Part shown: positions 7,425 through 16,657 of the stretch, in pieces | How positions within the stretch are numbered: position 1 is the stretch's first letter | Layout: each line of letters begins with the position of its first letter | Source: an uncultured Pelagibacteraceae bacterium | Lineage (GTDB): Bacteria > Pseudomonadota > Alphaproteobacteria > Pelagibacterales > Pelagibacteraceae | Reading direction: 5' to 3' | Assembly (NCBI GenBank): GCA_902538745.1 | Contig: CACBGP010000008.1 | Coordinates: 1-33,059 of the forward strand | DNA: 33,059 nt | Position numbers and translations under genes: made by a program | The notes under the pieces: generated by a model | What the model was told of the DNA's origin: nothing | What the model saw: only the letters and a program-made list of their open reading frames with translations | Database searches by the model: none

Positions 7425-7473
7425 CATCAAAATTTAAACAGGGGAAGAAATAATGAATATTTAAACTTTGATG
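7425..7473. repeat. Hairpin 2 in the same spacer
   Basis: Arms 7425-7438 (CATCAAAATTTAAA) and 7460-7473 (TTTAAACTTTGATG) pair at 13 of 14 positions around a 21-base loop. Here too the one inner mismatch (A7432/C7466) would be a U-G pair in minus-strand RNA. On the plus strand the loop holds GGGGAAG followed by ATG, but that reading frame stops after three codons. It lies 8 bp from hairpin 1 and 120 bp beyond the ppx stop codon. Confidence 0.6.
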
Positions 7474-7593
7474 GTGCTTTATACATAAACTAAATTACAA
7501 AATTATTTACTTATTGTTAAAGTTAAATGAATTTAAATTAAAATAATGTTACAAAAAATATATCACTCAATTAAAAATAGAATTAAATTTAAT

Positions 7594-9105
7594 TTATCTT
7601 GAATTATTTGAGTAAATTACTCTTGGTTCTAAAAATAATTCTCTAGCAAGAGCTTTAAATCTTTTAGTAACTTGTTTTGAGATTATTTCTTGATGTTGTG
7701 ATGGAATTTTTAAAAATACAGCATTACCTCTTTTATACAATTTAAACTCTTCAAGAAATATCGTAGATATCGAGGTCAATGATTGTGAAAATCTCAATGC
7801 TGCTCCAACTTGTTTACTTGAAAAAATTTCATTATTATTTAAAAAAGTTAGATACTCCATCTTTGGATTATACTTGATACTACAGTACCGCCAATAACAT
7901 GACAAAGCTAATTGTATTCTTTCTTTATGAGTCAATCTAAGTAAAGGAGTATTTATTGTTTCTTGAAATACCAATTCAGCTTTTTGAAATGCTCCTAATC
8001 CCCAATCCATATGACTTAATACACATGCCAGATATAATAATTTCTTATTAAAATGTTCATTGCCTTCAAAAACTGGCTGAATAAAATCATAATATTTTTT
8101 ATAGTTCGATCCTAGATCACCTCTTTTTTTTGCAATATTCTCAAGTGCTTTATGAAAAATTTCTGATTCTTTTACATCTTTAAAATAGTCAATTGATAAA
8201 GAACCTTCACGCAAACCGCTTATAGAACAAATTATATTTCTTGGATTTGTAACTCTCATAATTTCATCAAGTATAATGCAACTATAAGGTAAATACGCTG
8301 TTCTAGATTTTGAAATATACTCAACTGTTTTAAGTTTAGATTTATTAAAAGATGAAATTTTTTCAACAAACTTAGATAAAACATTGTTATCAATTCTATA
8401 TTGATGAATTATATGTACTGGATGATTATTTTGAAAAAGATGTAATTTAAATAATGCTCGCCAGGTACCTCCAACTAAATATAGATTATTAAATTTCTTT
8501 TTTGAAAGCCATTTTTCTTCTCTTAATAATTTTTTGATATATTTTGCTAAATTTCTTTTTTTAACTATAGGATTATTTAATAATCTTAAAACTCCAATAG
8601 GTAATGAGGTTTTATTAGTAACTATATTATTTTCAACTCGAGCTAATTCTAAACTTCCACCTCCAAGATCAGCAACTAATCCATTGACATTTTCAAAGCC
8701 TATTTTTACTCCCTCAGCTGAGCATTCAGCTTCTTCTTCACCAGATAATATATTAATCTTAGTTTTAAAAAGTTTTTCAACTTCATTAATAAATGGTTTT
8801 GTATCAGTCGCTTCTCTTAAAACTGCTGTTGCAATGATTTTAAGATTTGTGATTTTTGAAACATTTAAAATTTCAGAGAATCTTTTTAAAACTTTTAAAG
8901 CATATTCGGTACCAGATCTGTGAAGTTTTTTGGATTTATCTAAATTTTTTCCAAGTTCACAAACTGCTTTTTCATTAAAAAAAGGCACACGAGAAGAACT
9001 GAAATCTTCATAAATTAGCATTCTTATAGAGTTTGATCCAATGTCTATTATAGCTAATTTTGCCTGATTTAATTTTAAACTATTTTTACTTTTAATTACT
9101 TCCAC
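7594..9105 (-). CDS. ppx: Exopolyphosphatase / guanosine pentaphosphate phosphohydrolase family
   Basis: Processive enzyme releasing orthophosphate from polyphosphate (or acting on pppGpp), 503 aa, usual length. The N-terminal actin/Hsp70-like ATPase fold shows AIIDIGSNSIRMLIYE near residue 20, GEEEAECSAEGV around 120-130 with the catalytic glutamate, and ADLGGGSLEL about 20 residues later. The C-terminal half (from about 310) resembles the HD-like helical domain of the family. The ATG at 9103-9105 overlaps the 3' end of ppk by 14 bp, so ppk-ppx form a polyphosphate synthesis and breakdown operon at the far end of the phosphate gene block. Confidence 0.92.
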   Translation of the reverse strand: MEVIKSKNSLKLNQAKLAIIDIGSNSIRMLIYEDFSSSRVPFFNEKAVCELGKNLDKSKKLHRSGTEYALKVLKRFSEILNVSKITNLKIIATAVLREATDTKPFINEVEKLFKTKINILSGEEEAECSAEGVKIGFENVNGLVADLGGGSLELARVENNIVTNKTSLPIGVLRLLNNPIVKKRNLAKYIKKLLREEKWLSKKKFNNLYLVGGTWRALFKLHLFQNNHPVHIIHQYRIDNNVLSKFVEKISSFNKSKLKTVEYISKSRTAYLPYSCIILDEIMRVTNPRNIICSISGLREGSLSIDYFKDVKESEIFHKALENIAKKRGDLGSNYKKYYDFIQPVFEGNEHFNKKLLYLACVLSHMDWGLGAFQKAELVFQETINTPLLRLTHKERIQLALSCYWRYCSIKYNPKMEYLTFLNNNEIFSSKQVGAALRFSQSLTSISTIFLEEFKLYKRGNAVFLKIPSQHQEIISKQVTKRFKALARELFLEPRVIYSNNSR

Positions 9106-11248
9106 TTTTAATCAATCTTAAGTGCAGTTGTTTAGGCTGCATTCTTAGTTTAGCTTTACCTCTTCCAGATAAGCTCGGATTATTCATAAAATATTCATGA
9201 GCTGAAAAGGAATCGCTCTTACTATATTTAATTTTTCTATAATTACCATCAGCTTCAAGTTCCCAGCTCTGATTAGTATCAAGATAATTTGCCAACATTA
9301 TTTGATCTAAGATCTGTTCATGAACAGTCTCATTTTCAATTGGGACTAGAAGTTCTACCCTTCGATTTAAATTTCTCGGCATTAAATCAGCTGACGAAAT
9401 ATATACTTTTGCATTTCTATTAGGCATTTTTTTTGTACCATTATTAAAGCAGTAAATTCTAGAATGCTCTAAAAATCTTCCTATGATACTTTTTACAAAT
9501 ATGTTTTCTGATCTATCTTTTACTCCTGGTCTTAAACAACAAACACCCCTTACAAATAAATGAATTTTTACACCAGCATTCGAAGCTTCATAAAATTTAT
9601 CAATAATTTCTGGATCTACTAAAGAGTTCATTTTTGCCCAAATAGCTGCAAATTTTCCATTTTTAGAATTTTTAATTTCAGCATCAATATTTTCATTTAA
9701 GGTTTGCCTCATATTTACTGGCGAAATAGAAATTTTATTTAAATTTTTTGGTTTTGCGTATCCTGTTACATAGTTGAAAAACTTTTCAACATCTGATGCC
9801 ATTTTCTTATCACAACTAAATAAAGACAAATCAGTATAAATTTTAGCATTTACTGGATGATAATTGCCAGTTCCTAAATGAAAATAAGTTTGTATTTTAC
9901 CCTGTTCTCTTCTTAAAACTAATGATGATTTTGCATGAGTTTTATATTTAGCAAAACCATAAACAATTTGAACACCTACTTTTTCTAAACTTCTTGATAG
10001 TTGAATATTAGCTTCCTCATCAAATCTAGCTTTAATTTCAATTAAAGCGGTAACTGTTTTTCCGTTTTCTGCAGCTGTTATTAAAGCTTTAACAATAGGT
10101 GAGTCTAGAGTTGTTCTATATAGAGTTTGTTTTATAGCTATAACTTTTTTATCATTTGCTGCTTGGTTTAAAAATTCAATTACTGAGTCAAATGTTTCAA
10201 AAGGATGATGAACAACTAAATCTTTCTTTTTAATAGTTTCAAAAAAATTATCATTATATTCTTTTAATCTTTCAACTTCTCTAGGTGTAAAATGTTTAAA
10301 TCTTAATTTTGAATTTTTTACTTTACATATTTGATCTATATCTTGAATTCCAACAAGGCCAGCAACATCATAAATATAGTCAGGATTTATATCTAATTTA
10401 TTAGTTATAAATCTTATCAATTCGTTATCACTATTTTCAAGAACCTCTAAACGAACAATATCACCCGTTCTACGTCTTTTTAAAGCCAATTCAAAAGATC
10501 TAACCAAATCTTCTGCTTCCTCTTGAATCTCTACATCGCTGTCTCTTATTACTCTAAAAATCATTTTCTTTTCTAAATCATGATCTGGAAAAATTTCATT
10601 AGCAAAAAAACTTATTACATCATCTAGAATCACAAATTTCTTATGATTTTTTGAAGACTCAATTTCAATAAATCTAGATAATGCTTTTGGTATTACTATT
10701 ATTGAGTTTAAAATCCTTTTTTTATTTTTTTTTCTTAACTTCATTACAATTGCTCTTCCTTGATTGATTATAAATGGAAATGGATGTGCAGGATCAATTG
10801 CTGATGGTGTTAATAAAGGGTAAATCTCTTCTTTAAATATTTCTAAAAGTTTTTTTTTATCCTTAGTATTTAAATTAACTGGTTTAACTAAATTGATATT
10901 ATTTTTTTTTAATTCCATAATCAGTTGAATAAAAATTTTGTTCTGTTTTTTTAATAGATTCTTAGTCTCAAGCACTACCTCATCCATTTGCTCTTCAGGT
11001 GTCAAACCATCAGAGCTTAGTGAGTCAACTTCTTGTTTTATTTGACTATATAACCCAGCTACACGGACCATAAAAAATTCATCTAGATTAGACCCAGCAA
11101 TTGATAAAAACTTTACTCTTTCATAAAGAGGATTTTCGATATTTTGCGCCTCTAAAAGTACTCTATCGTTGAATTTTAACCAAGAAAGCTCTCTATTTAT
11201 ATATTTAGATTTTAACTCTTCTTTATGTTGTTTTTTTAAAGCAGTCAT
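9092..11248 (-). CDS. ppk: Polyphosphate kinase 1
   Basis: Membrane-associated kinase that makes polyphosphate from ATP, and the reverse (718 aa, normal for PPK1). The N-terminal family signature KYINRELSWLKFNDRVL is at about 15-31, then GSNLDEFFMVRVAGL. The two catalytic histidines are recognisable: the phospho-acceptor in YKTHAKSSLVLRRE and the second in FLEHSRIYCFNNG, with later SSADLMPRNLNRRVELL. The ATG at 11248 is the only start that keeps the N-terminal signature. It is divergent from the SixA-like gene with only 13 bp between start codons, so its promoter must lie at least partly inside that gene. Confidence 0.95.
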   Translation of the reverse strand: MTALKKQHKEELKSKYINRELSWLKFNDRVLLEAQNIENPLYERVKFLSIAGSNLDEFFMVRVAGLYSQIKQEVDSLSSDGLTPEEQMDEVVLETKNLLKKQNKIFIQLIMELKKNNINLVKPVNLNTKDKKKLLEIFKEEIYPLLTPSAIDPAHPFPFIINQGRAIVMKLRKKNKKRILNSIIVIPKALSRFIEIESSKNHKKFVILDDVISFFANEIFPDHDLEKKMIFRVIRDSDVEIQEEAEDLVRSFELALKRRRTGDIVRLEVLENSDNELIRFITNKLDINPDYIYDVAGLVGIQDIDQICKVKNSKLRFKHFTPREVERLKEYNDNFFETIKKKDLVVHHPFETFDSVIEFLNQAANDKKVIAIKQTLYRTTLDSPIVKALITAAENGKTVTALIEIKARFDEEANIQLSRSLEKVGVQIVYGFAKYKTHAKSSLVLRREQGKIQTYFHLGTGNYHPVNAKIYTDLSLFSCDKKMASDVEKFFNYVTGYAKPKNLNKISISPVNMRQTLNENIDAEIKNSKNGKFAAIWAKMNSLVDPEIIDKFYEASNAGVKIHLFVRGVCCLRPGVKDRSENIFVKSIIGRFLEHSRIYCFNNGTKKMPNRNAKVYISSADLMPRNLNRRVELLVPIENETVHEQILDQIMLANYLDTNQSWELEADGNYRKIKYSKSDSFSAHEYFMNNPSLSGRGKAKLRMQPKQLHLRLIKSGSN

Positions 11249-11261
11249 ATATTTAGATTTT

Positions 11262-11786
11262 ATGTATCAATTATACGTCATGAGACACGCAAAATCTAGT
11301 TGGGATGATTTAAGTATTAATGATTTTGATAGACCACTTACTAAAAGAGGCAAGAAAAATGCAAAAATGATTTGTGAATTTTTTGTTAAAAAAAAATTTG
11401 AATTTGATTATGCATTAATTTCATCATCAAAAAGAACAAAAAAAACTTTTCAAATTTTATCCAAGAAAATTAATAAGCCAAAAAAAGTTAATTTTTCAAA
11501 AGATTTATATTTAGTTGATGAGAATGCAATTGTTAAAAAAATTAAAGAAATATCCAGTGAATATAAATCAGTTTTGATTATAAACCATGAACCATCAGTG
11601 AAAAATTTAGTACGAAATCTTACAAAAAATCATAATACGAATAATTTTAAACTAATGAATTATAAATTCCCAACAGCAGCATTTGCAAAAATTGAGTTTG
11701 ATATTAAATCCTGGAATGAAGTTGAGAAAAAGGGAGTATTAAAAAAATTTATAAGACCCAAAGATCTTCAAGATTCTAAAGAATAA
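11262..11786 (+). CDS. sixA: SixA-type histidine phosphatase
   Basis: Small histidine-phosphatase-superfamily protein (174 aa) of the SixA type, which removes phosphate from phosphohistidine in signalling or phosphotransfer proteins. The catalytic RHAKSSWDD is at the N-terminus (R8, H9), a second arginine follows in SSSKRTKKTF, and the second histidine is in LIINHEPSVKNLV. I chose the ATG at 11262, because the family starts only a few residues before RHAKS; an upstream in-frame ATG at 11169 lies in the ppk coding region. The 3' end overlaps phoB (convergent) by 19 bp. Whether it acts on the Pho phosphorelay is unknown; location alone suggests it. Confidence 0.85.
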   Translation: MYQLYVMRHAKSSWDDLSINDFDRPLTKRGKKNAKMICEFFVKKKFEFDYALISSSKRTKKTFQILSKKINKPKKVNFSKDLYLVDENAIVKKIKEISSEYKSVLIINHEPSVKNLVRNLTKNHNTNNFKLMNYKFPTAAFAKIEFDIKSWNEVEKKGVLKKFIRPKDLQDSKE

Positions 11787-12451
11787 CCAGCTGATCTTAC
11801 TGTTCTAATTAAAGGTTTTGTATTTTGTATGTTAATTGCTTGTCTTAATCTTCTAATATGAACATCAACTGTTCTAGACTCAACATATATATTTTCTCCC
11901 CAAACATTGTTTAAGAGTTGTTCTCTTGAATAAACTCTTTTTGGATTTTTGATAAAAAAATCTAAGAGTTTAAATTCAGTTGGACCCAAAGTAATTTCTT
12001 TATCTTTTCTATAAACTCTTTTTGTAATCCGATCTATTTTTAAATCAGTAAATTCTACAATGTCTGATGATGATTGAGGTTTAGATCTTCTCAATAAAGA
12101 TTTAATTCTAGCATTCAATTCTTTTTGACTAAAAGGTTTAGTTACATAATCATCTGCACCTGTATCAAATGCTTTTAATTTGTCTTCTTCCTCCCCTTTT
12201 GCAGTTAACATAATGACAGGAATATCATTAAACTTATTATCTTTTTTTAAGTTTTTACAAATTTCAACACCAGATAATTCTGGTAACATCCAATCCATTA
12301 ATATTAAATCTGGCTGTTTTAATTTTATTTGTTTAAGAGCATCTTCTCCATTTTCTGAATGACTGACTTTATAACCTTCTTTTTCAAGATTGTACTTTAA
12401 CAAACTAACAATTGATGCTTCATCTTCAGCTATGAAAACATGAGCTGACAT
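11768..12451 (-). CDS. phoB: Phosphate regulon response regulator PhoB
   Basis: OmpR/PhoB-class response regulator (227 aa). The receiver domain covers residues 1-120 with acidic pocket E9-D10, phospho-acceptor D53 (LILMDWMLPE), conserved Thr in MLTAKGEEED and Lys in VTKPFS. The C-terminal winged helix ends with VHIRRLRQAI and the family-typical IRTVRSAGYSLE. Last gene of the phosphate operon, 3 bp after phoU; its partner kinase phoR sits upstream of pstS on the same strand. Pho-box repeats before pstS and plcP are the likely targets. Confidence 0.94.
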   Translation of the reverse strand: MSAHVFIAEDEASIVSLLKYNLEKEGYKVSHSENGEDALKQIKLKQPDLILMDWMLPELSGVEICKNLKKDNKFNDIPVIMLTAKGEEEDKLKAFDTGADDYVTKPFSQKELNARIKSLLRRSKPQSSSDIVEFTDLKIDRITKRVYRKDKEITLGPTEFKLLDFFIKNPKRVYSREQLLNNVWGENIYVESRTVDVHIRRLRQAINIQNTKPLIRTVRSAGYSLES

Positions 12452-12454
12452 AAA

Positions 12455-13162
12455 TCATTTTTCTCCGGTTACAATTGGCTCTGTTCCCTTGGGTCTATCA
12501 CCTTCTAAATATTCGCCTTTAACTAAATAATAAACTTGTTCTGCAACATTTGTAGTATGATCACCAATACGCTCTATGTTTTTAGTTACAAACAATAAAT
12601 GGGTTCCATCTTCTAAATTTTTTTCATTTTCTTTAAGATATTTTATAACTTCTTGCATACAAAGATTTGTTAGATCATCTATTTGCTCATCACCTTCCCA
12701 AACATTTACTGCCATTGGCGCAGATCTTTCTAGATAAGCATCTAATGTTGATTTTAATTGTTTTTGAACATTGGTAGATACTCTATTCAATGAGTCTACC
12801 AAGTTCTTTGGAAGATTTTCGTTAAGCAAAAGTGTTCTCTTGGATATATTTTTTGCTAAATCACCTATTCTTTCTAAATCTGAAGACATTTTCAAAGCCG
12901 TTACTGTCTCTCTTAAATCAATTGCCATAGGTTGTCTTAAAGCAATTAAATTCACAACTTGCTGTTCAATTAAAGTCTCATATTTATCTATTTTTTCATC
13001 TTCTTGAATAACAGCTTCTGCAATATTATTATCTCTTGTTGTAATGGCTTGAATTGCTTTACCTAAAGAATCTTCACATGCACTTCCCATTTTAATTATA
13101 TTAGCATTAAGATTTTTTAGTTCTTCTTCGTAAGATTTGACTGTATGTGGTGCTTCAGACAT
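12455..13162 (-). CDS. phoU: Phosphate signalling complex protein PhoU
   Basis: Two-repeat helical metal-binding regulator (235 aa) that couples the Pst transporter to PhoR and keeps the Pho regulon off when phosphate is plentiful. PhoU motifs are seen twice: DLRETVTALKMSSDLERIGDLAKNI near residues 80-105 and LLFVTKNIERIGDHTTNVAEQV near 188-209, with the paired E-x-x-R-x-G-D metal ligands. Its ATG shares one base with the pstB stop (TAATG). Usual length for the family. Confidence 0.95.
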   Translation of the reverse strand: MSEAPHTVKSYEEELKNLNANIIKMGSACEDSLGKAIQAITTRDNNIAEAVIQEDEKIDKYETLIEQQVVNLIALRQPMAIDLRETVTALKMSSDLERIGDLAKNISKRTLLLNENLPKNLVDSLNRVSTNVQKQLKSTLDAYLERSAPMAVNVWEGDEQIDDLTNLCMQEVIKYLKENEKNLEDGTHLLFVTKNIERIGDHTTNVAEQVYYLVKGEYLEGDRPKGTEPIVTGEK

Positions 13163-13917
13163 TATCCAAACCTCCCTGTTATATAATCTTGCGTTTTTTT
13201 ATTATCAGGATTCTTAAATATTTTATCAGTAGATCCATGTTCAATCAATTGACCTAAATGAAAAAAACCTGTATTTTGAGAAACACGTGCTGCTTGAGCC
13301 ATAGAATGAGTTACAATTATTATTGTGTGCTCTTTTTTTAACTCATCAATCAATTCTTCAATTTGTGCTGTTGCTATTGGATCTAATGCTGAACAAGGTT
13401 CATCCATTAATATAACTTCAGGTCTTACAGAAATCGCTCTAGCAATACAAAGTCTTTGCTGTTGTCCTCCAGATAATCCAGTTCCAGGTTCATGCAACCT
13501 ATCTTTTACCTCTTCCCATAGTGCAGCCTTTTTCAAACTAGTTTCAACAATTTCATCCATTTCTTGTTTTGATTGAGCCATACCATGAATTGTTGGACCG
13601 TAAGACACATTTTCATATAAAGTTTTTGGGAAAGGATTGGGTTTTTGAAAAACCATACCAATTTTTTCTCTTAGTCTTACGACATCACAACTTTTATCAT
13701 TGATATTAAAATCATTAATTAAAATTTCTCCTTTAACACTACAGATATCAATTACATCATTCATTCTATTAAGACATCTTAGGAAAGTTGATTTACCACA
13801 ACCAGATGGACCAATTAATGCCGTTACTTGATTTTCCTCAATATCTAAACTTATATTAAAGAGCGCTTGTTTTTTTCCATAAAAAACATCAACATCTTTT
13901 GCTTTAATCTTTATCAT
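13162..13917 (-). CDS. pstB: Phosphate ABC transporter ATP-binding protein
   Basis: ATPase of the high-affinity phosphate importer (251 aa). Walker [10 protein letters not shown] at 36-44, Q-loop [18 protein letters not shown] (family-specific), signature LSGGQ from 147, Walker B VILMDEP with D171/E172, and [14 protein letters not shown] switch region. I use the ATG at 13917, which starts two bases after the pstA stop and has a GGAG ribosome site 6 bp upstream; an in-frame ATG at 13938 would overlap pstA by 20 bp and adds seven residues absent from the family. Confidence 0.95.
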   Translation of the reverse strand: MIKIKAKDVDVFYGKKQALFNISLDIEENQVTALIGPSGCGKSTFLRCLNRMNDVIDICSVKGEILINDFNINDKSCDVVRLREKIGMVFQKPNPFPKTLYENVSYGPTIHGMAQSKQEMDEIVETSLKKAALWEEVKDRLHEPGTGLSGGQQQRLCIARAISVRPEVILMDEPCSALDPIATAQIEELIDELKKEHTIIIVTHSMAQAARVSQNTGFFHLGQLIEHGSTDKIFKNPDNKKTQDYITGRFG

Positions 13918-13918
13918 T

Positions 13919-15187
13919 TTAACTCCATTTTTTCTCAAACTTATGTCTTATTATTTGGGCAAATAAATTCATTATTATTAAAAAGCCAAGTAAGACCATT
14001 ATACATGCCGAAACTTTTTCTACAAATCCCCTTTCAGCACTTTCAGCCCAAATATAAATTTGAACTGGTAAGCTTGCAGCAGGATCCATGGGTGATCCAG
14101 GTATCGTGTTAACAAAAGCAACCATTCCAATTAAAATTAAGGGTGCAGTTTCTCCTAAAGCTTGAGCTAAACCAATTATTGTTCCTGATAACGTGCCAGG
14201 CATAGAAAGAGGGACTGTATGATGCATTGTGGTTTGCATTCGACTTGCTCCCATAGCAAGTGCTGCCTCTCTTATACTTGGTGGAACTGCTTTTAAAGAT
14301 GCTCTAGCAGCTATAATTATTGTTGGTAAAGTCATTAATGACAAAGTGATACCTCCAACTAATGGGGTAGACCTTGGTAAATGAAATATAGCCAATAAAA
14401 CTCCTAACCCTAATAGACCAAAAACTATAGATGGAACCGCTGCTAAGTTGTTTATATTAACTTCAATAAAATCAGTAAATCTATTTTTAGGGGCAAATTC
14501 TTCAAGATAGATTGCAGCTAGAACCGCAACAGGAAAAGCTATCATTAAACAAACAAGTATAGAAAAAATTGAGCCCATAAATGAACTTGCTATTCCAGCT
14601 AGCTCAGCTTCTCTTGAGTCAGCATTTGTAAAAAAACTAATATTAAATTTACTTTCAACCTTACCATTTGTAACAAGTTGATCAAAAATTTTTAATTGAT
14701 AATCGCTTACTCTTCTTTGGTCTTCAGGTAAATCTCTTGGATAATTTCCTTTAAAGACTTGGTCTAAATCATCTGAAGCAGTTAGATAAACTTCCTTTGT
14801 TTTTCCTATTAAATTAGGGTCATTTAAAAGTTCATTTTTAATCTCTTTTTCAAAAAAATAAGACACCATTCTCTTCAATTCATTTTCTTGATCTTCATTG
14901 GCGTTTGGATCTAGATCAGCCATTGATTTTAATGCTATATCGTAATAATCAGCGTCCTGTAAATCTTCTTTAGAAGGATTTTGGTCTAACATCATTAATT
15001 CAGCATCGAAAGTTACTGGAACAATAAGCCATGTTTTTTGAAAAGCTGAATAGCCAGTTGAAAAAATTTTAAAAATAAAGATTGTTAAAAATAAAAGTGC
15101 CATAAAAATTGCACTCAGACCGTATAAGCGAAATCGCTGTTCAGCTTTATATCTTTTATTTAATAATTGTTCTTTATTTTTATTCAT
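13919..15187 (-). CDS. pstA: Phosphate ABC transporter permease PstA
   Basis: Inner-membrane permease (422 aa), the long form found in alphaproteobacteria. After TM1 (about 25-45) comes a periplasmic insertion of roughly 140 residues (about 55-195, acidic, with many Asp/Asn), then the transport core of five to six helices. The EAA coupling loop [25 protein letters not shown] is clear near residues 310-335, and the end [12 protein letters not shown] is typical. The ATG overlaps the pstC end by 8 bp. The N-terminal extension corresponds to a domain of unknown role seen in many alphaproteobacterial PstA proteins. Confidence 0.93.
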   Translation of the reverse strand: MNKNKEQLLNKRYKAEQRFRLYGLSAIFMALLFLTIFIFKIFSTGYSAFQKTWLIVPVTFDAELMMLDQNPSKEDLQDADYYDIALKSMADLDPNANEDQENELKRMVSYFFEKEIKNELLNDPNLIGKTKEVYLTASDDLDQVFKGNYPRDLPEDQRRVSDYQLKIFDQLVTNGKVESKFNISFFTNADSREAELAGIASSFMGSIFSILVCLMIAFPVAVLAAIYLEEFAPKNRFTDFIEVNINNLAAVPSIVFGLLGLGVLLAIFHLPRSTPLVGGITLSLMTLPTIIIAARASLKAVPPSIREAALAMGASRMQTTMHHTVPLSMPGTLSGTIIGLAQALGETAPLILIGMVAFVNTIPGSPMDPAASLPVQIYIWAESAERGFVEKVSACIMVLLGFLIIMNLFAQIIRHKFEKKWS

Positions 15188-16565
15188 ATTTTTCTCTATA
15201 TTTTTTAACTACTCTCAAGGCCACAATATTTAAACAAAGTGTTACTAAAAATAATGACATACCTAAAGCAAAAGCAGCTTGCGTTTTTGGGTCGCCAAAA
15301 GCTTGGTCACCAATTAGAATAACTACAATTTGAGCTGTAATCGTTGAAGTAGACTCTAAAGGATTTAAAGTTAAATTAGCAGCTAAACCAGAGGCCATAA
15401 CAACTATCATTGTTTCTCCAATAGCTCTTGAAACACCAAGTAAAATAGATCCAACTATCCCCGGCAATGCCGCGGGAAAAATAACTCTCTTAATTGTTTC
15501 TGATTTAGTTGCTCCAATAGCGTAACTTCCATCTCTTAAACTTTGAGGCACACTTGTAATTACATCGTCACTTAAACTTGAAATAAATGGTATAATCATA
15601 ATACCCATTACCCCTCCTGCTGCTAAAGCACTTTCAGCTGAAACTTCAAGACCCATTGAAGTTCCTAATTCTTTCAAAAATGGTCCAACAGTTAGGGCAG
15701 CAAAAAAACCATAAACAACTGTTGGTATACCAGCTAAAATTTCAATTAATGGTTTTGCATATTGTCTAACTTTAGTTGATGCATATTCAGCTAAATAAAT
15801 TCCACTCATTAATCCAATTGGGATAGCAACGCACATAGCAATAAATGCAATAAAAAAAGTACCTGCAAAAATAGGGACTGCTCCAAAAGTATCTGAATAC
15901 ATTGTCGGATCTAAAGCCTCAGAAGAATCTCTAACAAAAGCTTTTGCTGGATACCAGTGAGTTCCAAAGACAAAATCAAATAATGGAATTACTTTAAAAA
16001 AATCTATAGTTTGAAATATAAGTGAGAAAACTATTCCAACAGTAGTTAATATTGCAGCTAAAGAAGCTGTAAATAAAACTGCGTTCAAAAATTTTTCAAC
16101 TGGTTCTCTTGTTCTAGAATTAGATGAAATTCTTTTATACGCATAAGCAACAGAGGCAATAATTGCAGATAATACTATAACAACTTTTGAACTTTGAGCT
16201 ATTGATCGAAGACTTAAATATTTTTCAGCTGAAGCTTCAATAAAAGGTGTAATTTCTCCAGTGAATTGCCCTCGAGACAATGCTTTTGATTTTTCGTATA
16301 ATAAATTTAATTCATCATCAAGATAACCTTGATTTGAATAATCACTTAAGATTAATAGTTTTACAATTGTGGGCTCAAAAATTGCCCATAATGAAAAAAT
16401 TATAAAGGCTGGTATTGCACACCAGATTGCAAGATAATAACCATAAAATTGTGGTAATGCGGTTAATCTTTTTTTTGTAGATTGAATTGTATATGCTTTT
16501 TTGCGTCCAAAATAGTAGCTTGTGAAACCTAGAAGAACAATAAATGTAAATAATATTAAGTTCAC
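15180..16565 (-). CDS. pstC: Phosphate ABC transporter permease PstC
   Basis: Inner-membrane permease (461 aa), long form. TM1 at 1-18, another at about 48-70, a periplasmic stretch of about 50 residues, then the transport core with FGAVPIFAGTFFIAFIAMCVAIPIGLMSGIYLAEYA and the EAA loop DGSYAIGATKSETIKRVIFPAALPGIVGS. The start is GTG at 16563-16565, preceded by AAGGAG five bases upstream; the strong ribosome site decides the start. It follows pstS after a strong hairpin terminator, so translation and transcription here are probably lower than for pstS. Confidence 0.93.
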   Translation of the reverse strand: MNLILFTFIVLLGFTSYYFGRKKAYTIQSTKKRLTALPQFYGYYLAIWCAIPAFIIFSLWAIFEPTIVKLLILSDYSNQGYLDDELNLLYEKSKALSRGQFTGEITPFIEASAEKYLSLRSIAQSSKVVIVLSAIIASVAYAYKRISSNSRTREPVEKFLNAVLFTASLAAILTTVGIVFSLIFQTIDFFKVIPLFDFVFGTHWYPAKAFVRDSSEALDPTMYSDTFGAVPIFAGTFFIAFIAMCVAIPIGLMSGIYLAEYASTKVRQYAKPLIEILAGIPTVVYGFFAALTVGPFLKELGTSMGLEVSAESALAAGGVMGIMIIPFISSLSDDVITSVPQSLRDGSYAIGATKSETIKRVIFPAALPGIVGSILLGVSRAIGETMIVVMASGLAANLTLNPLESTSTITAQIVVILIGDQAFGDPKTQAAFALGMSLFLVTLCLNIVALRVVKKYREKYE

Positions 16566-16600
16566 AGAATCTCCTTAAGTGAGGACTTTACTCTTTTTTT

Positions 16601-16633
16601 AAAAAAAAAGGGGTCTAAAAAGACCCCCTTTTT
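16601..16633 (-). terminator. Rho-independent terminator/attenuator between pstS and pstC
   Basis: Stem GGGGTCT (16610-16616) with AGACCCC (16621-16627) around an AAAA loop. Read on the minus strand, the stem is followed by nine T's (16609-16601), directly after pstS and before pstC. The A/T flanks also allow it to work in the other direction. Partial termination here would raise PstS over the permease and ATPase. Confidence 0.85.
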
Positions 16634-16657
16634 AATCATTTGTTAACTGAGGAATAA

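Noticed and set aside
7451-7465. Tiny reading frame after GGGGAAG in the loop of hairpin 2
   Set aside because: It stops after three codons; no reason to believe it is a leader peptide.
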